NCBI GenBank assembly: GCA_030530525.1 | Contig: JAUMUT010000010.1 | Location: 1-52,257, forward strand | DNA: 52,257 bases | Source: Capnocytophaga sp. | Lineage (GTDB): Bacteria; Bacteroidota; Bacteroidia; Flavobacteriales; Flavobacteriaceae | Direction of reading: 5' to 3' | In this document: piece after piece, positions 35,444 through 44,009 of the stretch | How the letters are laid out: each line of letters begins with the position of its first letter | Numbering within the stretch: position 1 is the first letter of the stretch | Program-made: the position numbers and the translations under genes | Notes under the pieces: model-generated | The model's database searches: none | What the model was told of the DNA's origin: nothing | Seen by the model: only the letters and a program-made list of their open reading frames with translations

Positions 35444-35453
35444 ATACCAAAAA

Positions 35454-35492
35454 AAGACGAATTGTTAATTTTTAGTATTTACAATTCGTCTT
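35454..35492 (-). terminator. Terminator after the rhodanese-cupin gene
   Basis: AAGACGAATTGT pairs perfectly with ACAATTCGTCTT around a 15-nt loop. On the minus strand it is followed by a run of seven T. Confidence 0.85.
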
Positions 35493-35508
35493 AAAAAAAA
35501 TATAAAAA

Positions 35509-36138
35509 TTACCACTCTCCTTTGGTCAGGATAAAAATATTTTCATCTTCTACACCAATAACTTCGTGTTCCACATCAACAGGAATATCATAAGTATCCA
35601 ACGCTTTTAGTAAAATTTCTTCATTATTAATAAGAAAACGAATTTCTCCTTTTAAAACAACCAAAAACGCAGGTTCATCGGTTGTGTGTTTTTTCAAAAT
35701 AGCATTTTTTCCTAAGGCTACGGCTATTTGTTTTATGTTTTCCCCTTTTTTAATAATAGAAGTAGTTTGTTTGTCGGTTCGGAATGTTAATTTTTCTAAA
35801 AGATTTCCTTTTTGTAGGCTTTTAATATTTTCTAAAGTTTTTCCGTTAATTGCTGAAATATTGTGCTTTGCAAGTATTTTTTTAGCTTCTTCGGCACGTT
35901 TTCCTGCACGGCAAAACAAGACAATATTTTTTTTGTTTTGGAATTGAGAAATTTCTTTTTCAATGTTTTTTAACGGAATATTAACAGCATTTTTTGCACT
36001 TCCGCTTTCAAATTCTTCTTCCGAACGAACATCTACCAAGAAAACATCTTTATCATTAATAAGTTCTGGTAAAGTTTGAGCGTTTATTTTGGTAAAAATA
36101 AAAATGCTTACGAATAAAAATATTTTGTAAAAATTCAT
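35509..36138 (-). CDS. Exported rhodanese-cupin fusion protein
   Basis: The 209-residue protein has a signal peptide (MNFYKIFLFVSIFIFTKINAQ). A rhodanese domain follows (about 23-105) with LVDVRSEEEFESGSAKNAVNIPL and the active-site loop FCRAGKRA (Cys76). The second domain (about 112-209) looks like a cupin barrel (KKHTTDEPAFLVVLKGEIRFLINNEE...YDIPVDVEHEV) with two plausible metal-binding histidines. Rhodanese domains carry persulfide sulfur; with a signal peptide it would act in the periplasm. It is co-transcribed with a CopD-like gene and sits beside copA, so periplasmic copper or thiol chemistry is a fair but unproved inference. Confidence 0.8.
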   Translation of the reverse strand: MNFYKIFLFVSIFIFTKINAQTLPELINDKDVFLVDVRSEEEFESGSAKNAVNIPLKNIEKEISQFQNKKNIVLFCRAGKRAEEAKKILAKHNISAINGKTLENIKSLQKGNLLEKLTFRTDKQTTSIIKKGENIKQIAVALGKNAILKKHTTDEPAFLVVLKGEIRFLINNEEILLKALDTYDIPVDVEHEVIGVEDENIFILTKGEW

Positions 36139-36169
36139 AAAAAATAAAATTAAATGTTAATAAAATAAA

Positions 36170-36631
36170 TTATAATAAAAATCCGCCATTGCGAATAGTA
36201 CTACCTAAAATAAGTAAAGTTACCCCAATAAGAGTTACAAAAAGAATATGAACAGCCATTTCTGGTAATTTTTTTAGATTTCCTTTGGCTAATTTAGGTA
36301 AAACACGCGTTTGTGCGCTGATAGCAAAGCAAATAGTAGTAATTATACCCATAAATTTGAGAGAAACGACAGTTTCTATCCCATTTTTAAACGAAAACCA
36401 GTCCGAAAATGGGGCATTTAAGTCATAAGCCATCAAAATTCCTGTAATAATAAGTAAAACTAAGGAAGGCATACCAATAGGCTCATACGTATTTTCAAAT
36501 CTTGAAATAAAATCGAAATTTTTGAATTTTAACGCTTTTGGCAAAAATCCAAGTAATAAAACCAAGTGTCCGCCTACCCAAATAGTAGCACAAATTAAGT
36601 GAATTACTAACAAAATATGATGTTTATCCAT
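36170..36631 (-). CDS. CopD-like four-helix membrane protein
   Basis: The 153-residue protein has four hydrophobic helices, starting LLVIHLICATIWVGGHLVLLLGFLP, with histidines at 4, 5, 11 and 22 that could bind haem or copper. The pattern HxxxxxxWVGGH is typical of the CopD / putative copper-resistance membrane family. It is the first gene of a two-gene unit with the rhodanese-cupin protein (31 nt gap) and has its own TAnnTTTG box. Confidence 0.75.
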   Translation of the reverse strand: MDKHHILLVIHLICATIWVGGHLVLLLGFLPKALKFKNFDFISRFENTYEPIGMPSLVLLIITGILMAYDLNAPFSDWFSFKNGIETVVSLKFMGIITTICFAISAQTRVLPKLAKGNLKKLPEMAVHILFVTLIGVTLLILGSTIRNGGFLL

Positions 36632-36654
36632 ATAAATATTAATTTAATATAATG

Positions 36655-36662
36655 CAAAATTA
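36655..36662 (-). promoter_or_regulatory. TAnnTTTG promoter for the CopD-like/rhodanese unit
   Basis: The minus strand reads TAATTTTG, 23 nt before the ATG at 36631. Confidence 0.6.
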
Positions 36663-36686
36663 TATAAAAAAATAGAATAAAAAAAG

Positions 36687-37589
36687 TTAAAATAATTTAT
36701 TTTCAATATAATTTATGATTTCTAATGGATTTGTTTCATAGTCAAACCATTGAATATCAGTACTTTTGTTATACCAAGTTAATTGTCTTTTGGCAAAGCG
36801 ACGAGTATTCATTTTTACATTTTCTATTGCTTCTTTAAGATTTGTTTTTTTATCAAAAAAATCAAAAAATTCCCGATAGCCAACAGTTTGTAAAGCATTG
36901 AGGTTCTTGTATTTATATAAAGATTGAGCTTCTTGAATCATTCCTTCTTCCAGCATTTTTTCTACCCGTTTATTAATTCGCTCATATATAATTTCTCGTT
37001 CAGCGGTAAGTCCTATTTGTATAAAAGTGAAATTTCTGTTAATATTTTTCTTGTTCAAAAAAGAAGAATAGCTTTTCCCTGCTGTTATACAAATTTCTAA
37101 CGCTCTAATTATTCGTTGTGGATTATGAATATCCATATTGTTATAGTGTTGAGGATCAAGTTTTTGTAGTTTTTTTTGTAGAAATGCGATTCCGTTATTT
37201 TTATATTCAAAATAGAGTTCTTCACGAATTTTTTGAGGGACTTCTGGAAAATCATCTAACCCATAAAGAACAGCATTAGAATATAACCCGCTACCACCAA
37301 CCATTACGACGATAGATTTTTTTTTGTAAAAATTATCTAAAAATGAAATTGTTTCCCGTTCAAAATCTCCAACCGAGTAGTTTTCAAAAATGCTTTTATG
37401 CTGAATAAAATGATGTTTTACCTCAGAAAGTTCTTCCTTAGAAGGAACAGCTGTTCCTATACACATTTCCTTAAAAAACTGCCGAGAATCAGATGAAATT
37501 ATCTCAGTATCAAAATGTTGCGCTATTTGAATTGCTAATGCAGTTTTACCAATAGCAGTAGGACCAACTATATTTATAAGAAAATTCAT
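36687..37589 (-). CDS. miaA: tRNA dimethylallyltransferase
   Basis: The 300-residue protein has the P-loop GPTAIGKTALA (residues 9-19), DSRQFFKEMCIGTA (34-47) and GGSGLYSNAVLYGL. It adds a dimethylallyl group to A37 of tRNAs that read codons starting with U. Length and order match MiaA. It is divergent from the CPBP protease gene, and their -7 boxes touch. Confidence 0.94.
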   Translation of the reverse strand: MNFLINIVGPTAIGKTALAIQIAQHFDTEIISSDSRQFFKEMCIGTAVPSKEELSEVKHHFIQHKSIFENYSVGDFERETISFLDNFYKKKSIVVMVGGSGLYSNAVLYGLDDFPEVPQKIREELYFEYKNNGIAFLQKKLQKLDPQHYNNMDIHNPQRIIRALEICITAGKSYSSFLNKKNINRNFTFIQIGLTAEREIIYERINKRVEKMLEEGMIQEAQSLYKYKNLNALQTVGYREFFDFFDKKTNLKEAIENVKMNTRRFAKRQLTWYNKSTDIQWFDYETNPLEIINYIENKLF

Positions 37590-37610
37590 TCGTAATATTA
37601 AAAAAAATTA

Positions 37611-37626
37611 TATATTTGCAAAAATA
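37611..37626. promoter_or_regulatory. Back-to-back divergent -7 boxes (CPBP gene and miaA)
   Basis: TATATTTG (37611-37618, plus strand) abuts CAAAAATA (37619-37626), which is TATTTTTG on the minus strand. The two predicted start sites fall inside each other's box, so the promoters should exclude each other. Confidence 0.6.
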
Positions 37627-37643
37627 ATAAAAAATAATCAGTT

Positions 37644-38552
37644 ATGTATATTCTTAAAGGTTTTTTTGTTAAAAATAAGTGGTTTTATTTTATTCCGATA
37701 CTTTCTTTTTTAGGTATTGTGATAATTAGTTTATTTACTCCTTCCAGTGGAAATGAAATTCAAAAAATTATTAACTTAATAGGAGAGTTGCCAACTTTTT
37801 CTTTTATACTTTCTCCTTATGTTATTATGTTATTAGGATTATTTTTTGTAGTTAAATTTATTCATTTTCAGTCAATTACAAATTTTACTACATCAAGAAA
37901 GAAGATAGATTTTAAGCGAGTACTTTTAAGTTTTTGTATTTGGGGAATTTTCATATGTTTAGAAACTTTTATAAGTTATTTGTGTTTTCCTAACGATTAT
38001 GTTTGGAATTTTAATTTTGCGCCTTTTATTATTTTAGTATTTTTATCCTTTTTATTGATACCTTTTCAGGCTGGTTTTGAAGAATATTTTTTCCGAGCTT
38101 ATCTTTTGCAAGCATTAGGATTGATATCTAAAAATAAATTTATTCCATTGATAATCAGTTCTTTAATATTTGGATTAGTACATATTGCTAATCCTGAAAT
38201 AATAAAAATGGGCTATGGATTTTTATTTTTTTACATTTTGTTAGGATTATTTATGGGAATTTTAGTTTTAATGGATGAAGGATTGGAACTTTCCCTTGGT
38301 TTTCATATTGCAAATAATATTTTTATTGCTCTTTTGGTTACTTCGGATTGGACTGCCTTTCAAACACCATCAATACTGAAAGAAGTGAATAATACAGGAA
38401 ATTTTTCTTTTTACCAAGTAGGTATTTATATACTTGTTTTATCAGGATTGTTATATTTTTTTAGTAGAGTTTATAAATGGACAAATTGGAAAGAAAAACT
38501 ATTCGGAAAAATAGAAAAACCAAAAGAAGAAAATGGAGAGTATAACATTTAA
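37644..38552 (+). CDS. CPBP-family intramembrane metalloprotease
   Basis: The 302-residue membrane protein has about eight hydrophobic helices. The CPBP (ABI) signatures are FEEYFFRAYLLQ (Glu146, Glu147, Arg151), FGLVHIANP (His180) and GFHIANN. These proteins are glutamic or metal-type intramembrane proteases, some involved in prenyl-protein or bacteriocin-immunity functions; the substrate is unknown. It overlaps menE by 20 nt. Confidence 0.9.
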   Translation: MYILKGFFVKNKWFYFIPILSFLGIVIISLFTPSSGNEIQKIINLIGELPTFSFILSPYVIMLLGLFFVVKFIHFQSITNFTTSRKKIDFKRVLLSFCIWGIFICLETFISYLCFPNDYVWNFNFAPFIILVFLSFLLIPFQAGFEEYFFRAYLLQALGLISKNKFIPLIISSLIFGLVHIANPEIIKMGYGFLFFYILLGLFMGILVLMDEGLELSLGFHIANNIFIALLVTSDWTAFQTPSILKEVNNTGNFSFYQVGIYILVLSGLLYFFSRVYKWTNWKEKLFGKIEKPKEENGEYNI

Positions 38553-39627
38553 ATATATAAATAAATCATTTAAAATTAATGATTTATGTTTTTCTAATAA
38601 GCAAGAATTACAAAAAAAAGCACAATCTTTTTTAGAAGAAAAACAGTTATATTTACAAAAAATTGGAGAATTTTTATTGCATTGGCTTGATGATAATGAT
38701 ACAATAGAATTAGCAACATCAGGAACAACAGGAGTGCCTAAAAAAATTCGGATAAAAAAACAATTTATGGTAAATTCTTCTTTACTGACAGGAGAATTTT
38801 TACAGCTAAAAGAAAAAGATACCGCACTTTTAGCTCTTCCAGCAGATTTTATAGCAGGCAAAATGATGTTAGTTAGGGCTATGGTTTTAGGTTTGTCTTT
38901 GGATACTGTAATTCCTTCTAGTATACCATTAGTTAATATTAACAAAAATTATGATTTTATAGCTCTAACTCCTATGCAAGCTCTTTATTCTTTATCAGAG
39001 TTACATTTGGTGAAAAAAATAATTTTAGGAGGCGCACCTATTACGGCAGAATTGGAAGAAAAATTACAAAAAATTCCTACTCAAATTTATGCTACTTATG
39101 GAATGACAGAAACGGTATCGCATATAGCAATGAGAAAAATTTCACAACAAACAACAAAGCCTATTTATACTGCAATGCCGTATGTTTATTTTGAAAAAGA
39201 CGAACGTAATTGTTTGATTATCAATTGTGAAAAAGTTTCAGAAGAACAAATAATTACTAACGATTATGTGCATTTATTTAGTGAAACTCAGTTTGAATGG
39301 AAAGGGCGTTATGATAATATCATAAACTCTGGCGGAGTTAAAATATTTCCTGAAAAGGTAGAATTTCATTTGTCAAAAATAATAAAATCTCCCTTTTTTA
39401 TTTGGTATGAAAAAGACGATATTTTAGGACAAAAAGTGATTTTGTTTGTAGAAGGGAAAGAAGAACAAAATGTTAATTTATTGCAAAAAATACGAGAAGA
39501 AAAAGAGTTGAATAAATATGAAATTCCTAAAAAAATTTATTATTTAGAAAAATTTTCTTACACACTTAGCGGAAAAATTCAACGGAACGAAAGTGTAAAA
39601 ATATTGTTAAATGCAGAAAAATGCTAA
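38533..39627 (+). CDS. menE: o-Succinylbenzoate-CoA ligase (MenE-type AMP-forming ligase)
   Basis: The 364-residue protein is a compact ANL-family ligase. Motifs are ATSGTTGVPKKI (P-loop, about 59-70), YGMTETVSHIA, and GRYDNIINSGGVKIFPEKVE, which marks the hinge before the C-terminal lid. The catalytic Lys appears in SGKIQRN. It is shorter than E. coli MenE (451 residues), as I recall for flavobacterial versions. It activates o-succinylbenzoate in menaquinone synthesis; no other men genes are adjacent, so substrate assignment is by family resemblance. Confidence 0.82.
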   Translation: MESITFKYINKSFKINDLCFSNKQELQKKAQSFLEEKQLYLQKIGEFLLHWLDDNDTIELATSGTTGVPKKIRIKKQFMVNSSLLTGEFLQLKEKDTALLALPADFIAGKMMLVRAMVLGLSLDTVIPSSIPLVNINKNYDFIALTPMQALYSLSELHLVKKIILGGAPITAELEEKLQKIPTQIYATYGMTETVSHIAMRKISQQTTKPIYTAMPYVYFEKDERNCLIINCEKVSEEQIITNDYVHLFSETQFEWKGRYDNIINSGGVKIFPEKVEFHLSKIIKSPFFIWYEKDDILGQKVILFVEGKEEQNVNLLQKIREEKELNKYEIPKKIYYLEKFSYTLSGKIQRNESVKILLNAEKC

Positions 39628-39634
39628 AATAAAA

Positions 39635-39666
39635 TTTGTTCATCTATTTAAAAAAAAGTATATTTG
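39635..39666 (+). promoter_or_regulatory. Full -33/-7 promoter for dapD
   Basis: TTTG (39635-39638) and TATATTTG (39659-39666) are 20 nt apart. The ATG is 36 nt downstream. Confidence 0.75.
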
Positions 39667-39702
39667 CAAATAAATTAAATAAGCTAAAATAAACAAAATA
39701 AG

Positions 39703-40518
39703 ATGGAAAAAGTAAAACAAATCATAGAACAAGCGTGGGAAAACAGAAAGCTATTGCGAGAGTTAGAAACGATTAATGCAATTAAGCAAGTAGTAGATTT
39801 ATTGGATATAGGCGAGCTTCGTGTTGCTGAGCCTACAAAAAATGGGTGGAAGGTAAATGATTGGGTGAAAAAAGCCGTTATTTTATATTTTCCAACACAA
39901 AAAATGGAAACTCACGAGGTAGGAATTTTTGAATATTATGATAAGATTCCGTTAAAAAATAATTACAATCTTAAAGGAGTTAGAGTGGTGCCTCCTGCTG
40001 TTGCACGACACGGAGCTTTTATTGCGTCAGGAGCTGTTTTAATGCCTTCTTACGTAAATATTGGTGCGTATGTCGATAGCGGAACAATGGTGGATACTTG
40101 GGCTACTGTTGGGAGTTGTGCTCAAATTGGTAAAAACGTTCATTTGAGTGGAGGTGTAGGTATTGGCGGGGTTTTAGAGCCTATACAGGCAGCCCCTGTA
40201 ATTGTTGAAGACGGGGCGTTTATAGGTTCTCGTTGTATTCTTGTGGAAGGGGTGCATATCGGGAAAGAAGCTGTTTTGGGGGCAAATGTAGTCCTTACAG
40301 CCTCAACGAAAATTATTGATGTTTCTAATGAAGAACCAATAGAATTAAGAGGCTATGTGCCTGAACGCTCGGTAGTTATACCAGGTAGTTATACTAAAAA
40401 ATTCCCAGCAGGAGAATATTCTGTACCTTGTGCTTTAATCATAGGAAAACGACTTCATTCTACTGATTTAAAAACTTCATTAAACGAAGCGTTAAGAAAT
40501 TTTAACGTATCTGTCTAA
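39703..40518 (+). CDS. dapD: Tetrahydrodipicolinate N-succinyltransferase
   Basis: The 271-residue protein has an N-terminal helical domain and a left-handed beta-helix (IASGAVLMPSYVNIGAYVDSGTMVDTWATVGSCAQIG). The family signature is GGVGIGGVLEPIQAAPVIVEDGAFIGSR. It uses succinyl-CoA in the succinylase branch of lysine and meso-diaminopimelate synthesis. Length equals E. coli DapD (274). purD follows 23 nt later and probably shares its transcript. Confidence 0.95.
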   Translation: MEKVKQIIEQAWENRKLLRELETINAIKQVVDLLDIGELRVAEPTKNGWKVNDWVKKAVILYFPTQKMETHEVGIFEYYDKIPLKNNYNLKGVRVVPPAVARHGAFIASGAVLMPSYVNIGAYVDSGTMVDTWATVGSCAQIGKNVHLSGGVGIGGVLEPIQAAPVIVEDGAFIGSRCILVEGVHIGKEAVLGANVVLTASTKIIDVSNEEPIELRGYVPERSVVIPGSYTKKFPAGEYSVPCALIIGKRLHSTDLKTSLNEALRNFNVSV

Positions 40519-40541
40519 GTATAAATAGTTAATTTTTTTAA

Positions 40542-41813
40542 ATGAATATTCTATTATTAGGTTCGGGAGGAAGAGAACACACTTTTGCTAAAAAAATAGC
40601 AGAGAGTTCTCGTTGTAAGCAACTTTTTATAGCGCCAGGTAACGCAGGAACTCAAAAAATAGGTAAAAATATTTCTATACAAGCAGATGATTTTCCTCAA
40701 ATAAAGAAATTTTGTATAGAAAATCAGATAAAAATGGTTGTTGTAGGACCAGAAGATCCTCTTGTGAAAGGAATTTATGATTTTTTTAAGGAAGATGACC
40801 AACTAAAAAATATAGCAGTAATAGGTCCTTCAAAAAAAGGAGCTTTGTTGGAAGGAAGTAAAGAATTTGCTAAAAAATTTATGCAAAAATATGCTATTCC
40901 AACTGCTGAATATCAGAGTTTTACAAAAGAATCTATTCAGCAAGGTTTTACTTTTTTAGAGAAAATGAATCCTCCTTATGTATTAAAAGCCGATGGATTA
41001 GCTGCTGGTAAAGGGGTACTCATTATCAATGATTTAGAAGAAGCAAAGGCGGAATTAGAAAATATGCTTATTAATGCAAAATTTGCAGAAGCTAGTTCCA
41101 AAGTGGTTATTGAAGAGTTTTTAAGCGGAATAGAACTTAGTTGTTTTGTGCTTACCGATGGTGAAAATTATAAAATTTTGCCAACAGCCAAAGATTATAA
41201 ACGAGTAGGAGAGGGCGATACAGGGCTTAATACTGGCGGAATGGGAGCTGTTTCGCCTGTGCCTTTTGCAGATGAAATTTTTATGCAAAAAGTAGAAGAA
41301 CGTATCGTAAAACCAACGATAGAAGGGCTAACTAAGGAACAAATAGAATATAAAGGATTTATTTTTATTGGACTTATAAAAGTAAATAATGAACCTTATG
41401 TGATTGAATATAATGTAAGAATGGGAGACCCTGAAACAGAAGTAGTTATACCTCGAATTAATTCTGATTTGGTGGATTTATTTTCTGCGGTAATTTCGGA
41501 AAAATTAAATGAAGTGAATTTAGATATTACCCCTCAAAGTGCTACTACAATTGTTTTAGTATCAGGCGGTTATCCAGAAGATTATGAAAAAGGAAAAGAA
41601 ATATTAGGACTTGATAGTGTAGAAGGAAGTATCGTTTTTCACGCAGGAACAACTCAAAAAGAAGAGAAAATTTTAACAAACGGAGGGCGTGTTCTTGCTG
41701 TAACTTCATTGGCAAATACATTTCAAGAAGCGTTAAAGAAATCTTATGAAAATATAAATAAAATTTCTTTTGATAAAATGTATTATCGTAAAGATATTGG
41801 CTTTGATTTATAA
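40542..41813 (+). CDS. purD: Phosphoribosylamine-glycine ligase
   Basis: The 423-residue ATP-grasp enzyme shows LLLGSGGREHTFAKKIA (4-20), PGNAGTQKIG, VVGPEDPLVKGI, YVLKADGLAAGKGVLI, GLNTGGMGAVSPVP and EYNVRMGDPETEVV. It makes glycinamide ribonucleotide in purine synthesis. It is a stand-alone domain, not fused to PurN or PurM. Confidence 0.96.
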   Translation: MNILLLGSGGREHTFAKKIAESSRCKQLFIAPGNAGTQKIGKNISIQADDFPQIKKFCIENQIKMVVVGPEDPLVKGIYDFFKEDDQLKNIAVIGPSKKGALLEGSKEFAKKFMQKYAIPTAEYQSFTKESIQQGFTFLEKMNPPYVLKADGLAAGKGVLIINDLEEAKAELENMLINAKFAEASSKVVIEEFLSGIELSCFVLTDGENYKILPTAKDYKRVGEGDTGLNTGGMGAVSPVPFADEIFMQKVEERIVKPTIEGLTKEQIEYKGFIFIGLIKVNNEPYVIEYNVRMGDPETEVVIPRINSDLVDLFSAVISEKLNEVNLDITPQSATTIVLVSGGYPEDYEKGKEILGLDSVEGSIVFHAGTTQKEEKILTNGGRVLAVTSLANTFQEALKKSYENINKISFDKMYYRKDIGFDL

Positions 41814-41873
41814 AATATTTCCTAAAAAAATATAAAATTAGATTTTACTTTTATATAATTCAAAAAAAATATC

Positions 41874-41881
41874 TACTTTTG
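41874..41881 (+). promoter_or_regulatory. TAnnTTTG promoter for rlmD, implying a leaderless start
   Basis: TACTTTTG ends 4 nt before the ATG at 41886. Confidence 0.55.
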
Positions 41882-41885
41882 CATA

Positions 41886-43292
41886 ATGGGAAAAAAAGAA
41901 CAACAGATATTTGAACAACTTTTAATTGTTGATGCGGGTGCAAAAGGCAAAAGTATAGCAAAAGCTCCTGATGGGCGTGTTATTTTTGTAGAAAATGCCG
42001 TTCCTGGCGATGTGGTAGATATACGCACTCAAAAACGGCGTAAGAATTATTACGAAGGTACAGCTATTCATTTCCATACTTATTCAGATAAAAGAACAAC
42101 TCCTGTTTGTGAGCATTTTGGATATTGTGGCGGGTGCAAATGGCAAGATATGAGCTATGAAAATCAGCTTTTTTATAAACAAAAAGAAGTAGAAAACAAC
42201 CTTAAACATTTAGGAAAGATAGAACTTCCCCCGGTTAGCCCTATAATTGGCTCTGCCAAATCGTATTTTTATAGAAATAAAATGGAATTTTCTTTTTCGG
42301 ATACACGTTGGCTTACCCCCGAAGAAGTAAAATCAGAGCAAGAAATAGAAAACAGAAATGCTTTGGGTTTTCATATTTCAGGAGCTTGGGATAAGATTTT
42401 GGATATTCATAAATGCCATCTGCAAGAAGATCCGTCCAATGCTATTCGCGATGCAGTAAAACAATATGCTTTGTCGCATAATTTAGCATTTTATAGTCCT
42501 AGAAACCAGAGTGGTTTTCTTCGTTCTATAATGATAAGAATTGCTTCTACGCAACAAATAATGGTGGTTATTCAGTTTTTTGAAGAAAATAAAAATAAAA
42601 GAGAAGCCTTGTTAAATTTTCTTTTAGAGAAATTTCCTGCAATAACTTCTTTACAATATATTATTAACGCAAAAGCAAATGATTCTATTTACGATCAAGA
42701 TATAATTTGCTATCACGGTACGGATTGTATTTACGAAGAAATGGAAGGATTGCGTTTTAAAATCAATGCGAAATCTTTCTACCAAACCAATTCGGAGCAG
42801 GCTTATTATTTGTACAAAGTAGCGAGAGACTTTGCTAACTTATCAGGAAATGAATTAGTCTACGACCTTTATACAGGCACGGGAACTATTGCGCAATTTA
42901 TAGCTAAGAAAGCCAAAAAAGTAGTAGGTGTAGAGGCGGTTCCTGAGGCTATTGCCGATGCAAAAGAAAACGCAAAGAATAACCAAATTAATAACGTAGA
43001 TTTTTTTGTTGGAGATATGAAAAATGTTTTCAATGAAGAATTTATTCAGAAGAATGGAACGCCAGATATTATCATAACTGACCCTCCACGTGATGGAATG
43101 CATAAAGATGTTGTTGCTCAAATACTTAAAATAGCTCCACCAAAGGTAGTTTATGTTAGTTGTAATAGTGCTACCCAAGCGCGAGACCTTTCTCTGATGG
43201 ATGAAGTGTATAAAGTAACCAAAGTGCAACCTGTGGATATGTTTCCGCAAACCTACCACGTAGAAAATGTAGTTCTTTTGGAAAAGAGATAG
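41886..43292 (+). CDS. rlmD: 23S rRNA m5U1939 methyltransferase (RlmD type)
   Basis: The 468-residue protein has an N-terminal TRAM domain (about 5-62), an Fe-S cysteine set (CEHFGYCGGC, Cys75, Cys81, Cys84, plus a later Cys in IHKCHLQ), and a Rossmann SAM domain with DLYTGTGTIAQFIAK. The catalytic block is ITDPPRDGMHKDVV and VYVSCNSATQARDL. RlmD and RlmCD-type enzymes cannot be told apart with full certainty. Co-location with DUF6452 and DUF6048 genes agrees with the flavobacterial rlmD neighbourhood I know. Confidence 0.92.
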   Translation: MGKKEQQIFEQLLIVDAGAKGKSIAKAPDGRVIFVENAVPGDVVDIRTQKRRKNYYEGTAIHFHTYSDKRTTPVCEHFGYCGGCKWQDMSYENQLFYKQKEVENNLKHLGKIELPPVSPIIGSAKSYFYRNKMEFSFSDTRWLTPEEVKSEQEIENRNALGFHISGAWDKILDIHKCHLQEDPSNAIRDAVKQYALSHNLAFYSPRNQSGFLRSIMIRIASTQQIMVVIQFFEENKNKREALLNFLLEKFPAITSLQYIINAKANDSIYDQDIICYHGTDCIYEEMEGLRFKINAKSFYQTNSEQAYYLYKVARDFANLSGNELVYDLYTGTGTIAQFIAKKAKKVVGVEAVPEAIADAKENAKNNQINNVDFFVGDMKNVFNEEFIQKNGTPDIIITDPPRDGMHKDVVAQILKIAPPKVVYVSCNSATQARDLSLMDEVYKVTKVQPVDMFPQTYHVENVVLLEKR

Positions 43293-43365
43293 TCATAATA
43301 TCTCGTTTTTTTATTATTTACGAATATAAATAGTATGAAAAAGATATTTTTAGTTTAAAAATAAT

Positions 43366-43403
43366 GAGTTTGTATAGTATTTTTACTATATAAACTCTTT
43401 TTT
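43366..43403 (+). terminator. Terminator after rlmD
   Basis: GAGTTTGTATAGTA pairs with TACTATATAAACTC (one mismatch), followed by six T. It separates rlmD from the DUF6452 gene. Confidence 0.85.
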
Positions 43404-43484
43404 ATGCAATAATTTTACTAAAAAATAATAAATTTATATAAATACCGATTATAAAAATGATAAAAATGAAAAATATTACATAAT

Positions 43485-44009
43485 ATGAAAGATAAAAAAA
43501 TAAAAATAACAAATATTTATAAATTTTCTATTATAAATTTGTTTCTTATTGCCTTTCTTGGGCTTTTTTCTTGTGAAAGTGACGATATTTGTACTAATCC
43601 TGCGCCTACTCCTCGCCTTATTTTGCGTGTACAAGACAAAGACAGACCTTTACAGCACAAGTTAGTCAATAATTTATTAGTATTTGGTAAAGATAACTCT
43701 AAGGTAATCTTAAACGCTTCTACCGATTCTATTGTTATCCCTCTGAAAATGTTTGAAAACGAAACGACTTTCGTTTTTGTTAAAGATGCAGTCGTAGATT
43801 CTGACGGGAATATTACTTCTGGCGATACAACAGAACTAAAAGTAACCTATACACCAGAAAATTTATTCATAGATAAAGGTTGCGGATATGGGTTTATATT
43901 CAAAAATTTGCAAGTGAGTGTTTCCAATTCTTCGTGGATAACTCGTACCAATGTAATTAATAACACTATTCAAGATGAAAGGAAAGCAAGCGTACATATT
44001 TTTTATTAG
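43485..44009 (+). CDS. DUF6452 lipoprotein
   Basis: The 174-residue protein has a lipoprotein-type start (INLFLIAFLGLFSCESDDIC, lipobox cysteine about 30) with a long Lys-rich lead. The mature part matches DUF6452 as I know it: PTPRLILRVQD...NNLLVFG, then a Cys in DKGCGYGFIF. The role is unknown, probably periplasmic and beta-rich. The last 35 nt overlap the DUF6048 gene. No clear promoter was seen upstream. Confidence 0.82.
   Translation: MKDKKIKITNIYKFSIINLFLIAFLGLFSCESDDICTNPAPTPRLILRVQDKDRPLQHKLVNNLLVFGKDNSKVILNASTDSIVIPLKMFENETTFVFVKDAVVDSDGNITSGDTTELKVTYTPENLFIDKGCGYGFIFKNLQVSVSNSSWITRTNVINNTIQDERKASVHIFY

Noticed and set aside
37644-38552. CPBP protease as a bacteriocin-immunity or defence gene
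   Set aside because: Some family members act in immunity, but the neighbours (miaA, menE, dapD) are housekeeping genes and no bacteriocin peptide is nearby.
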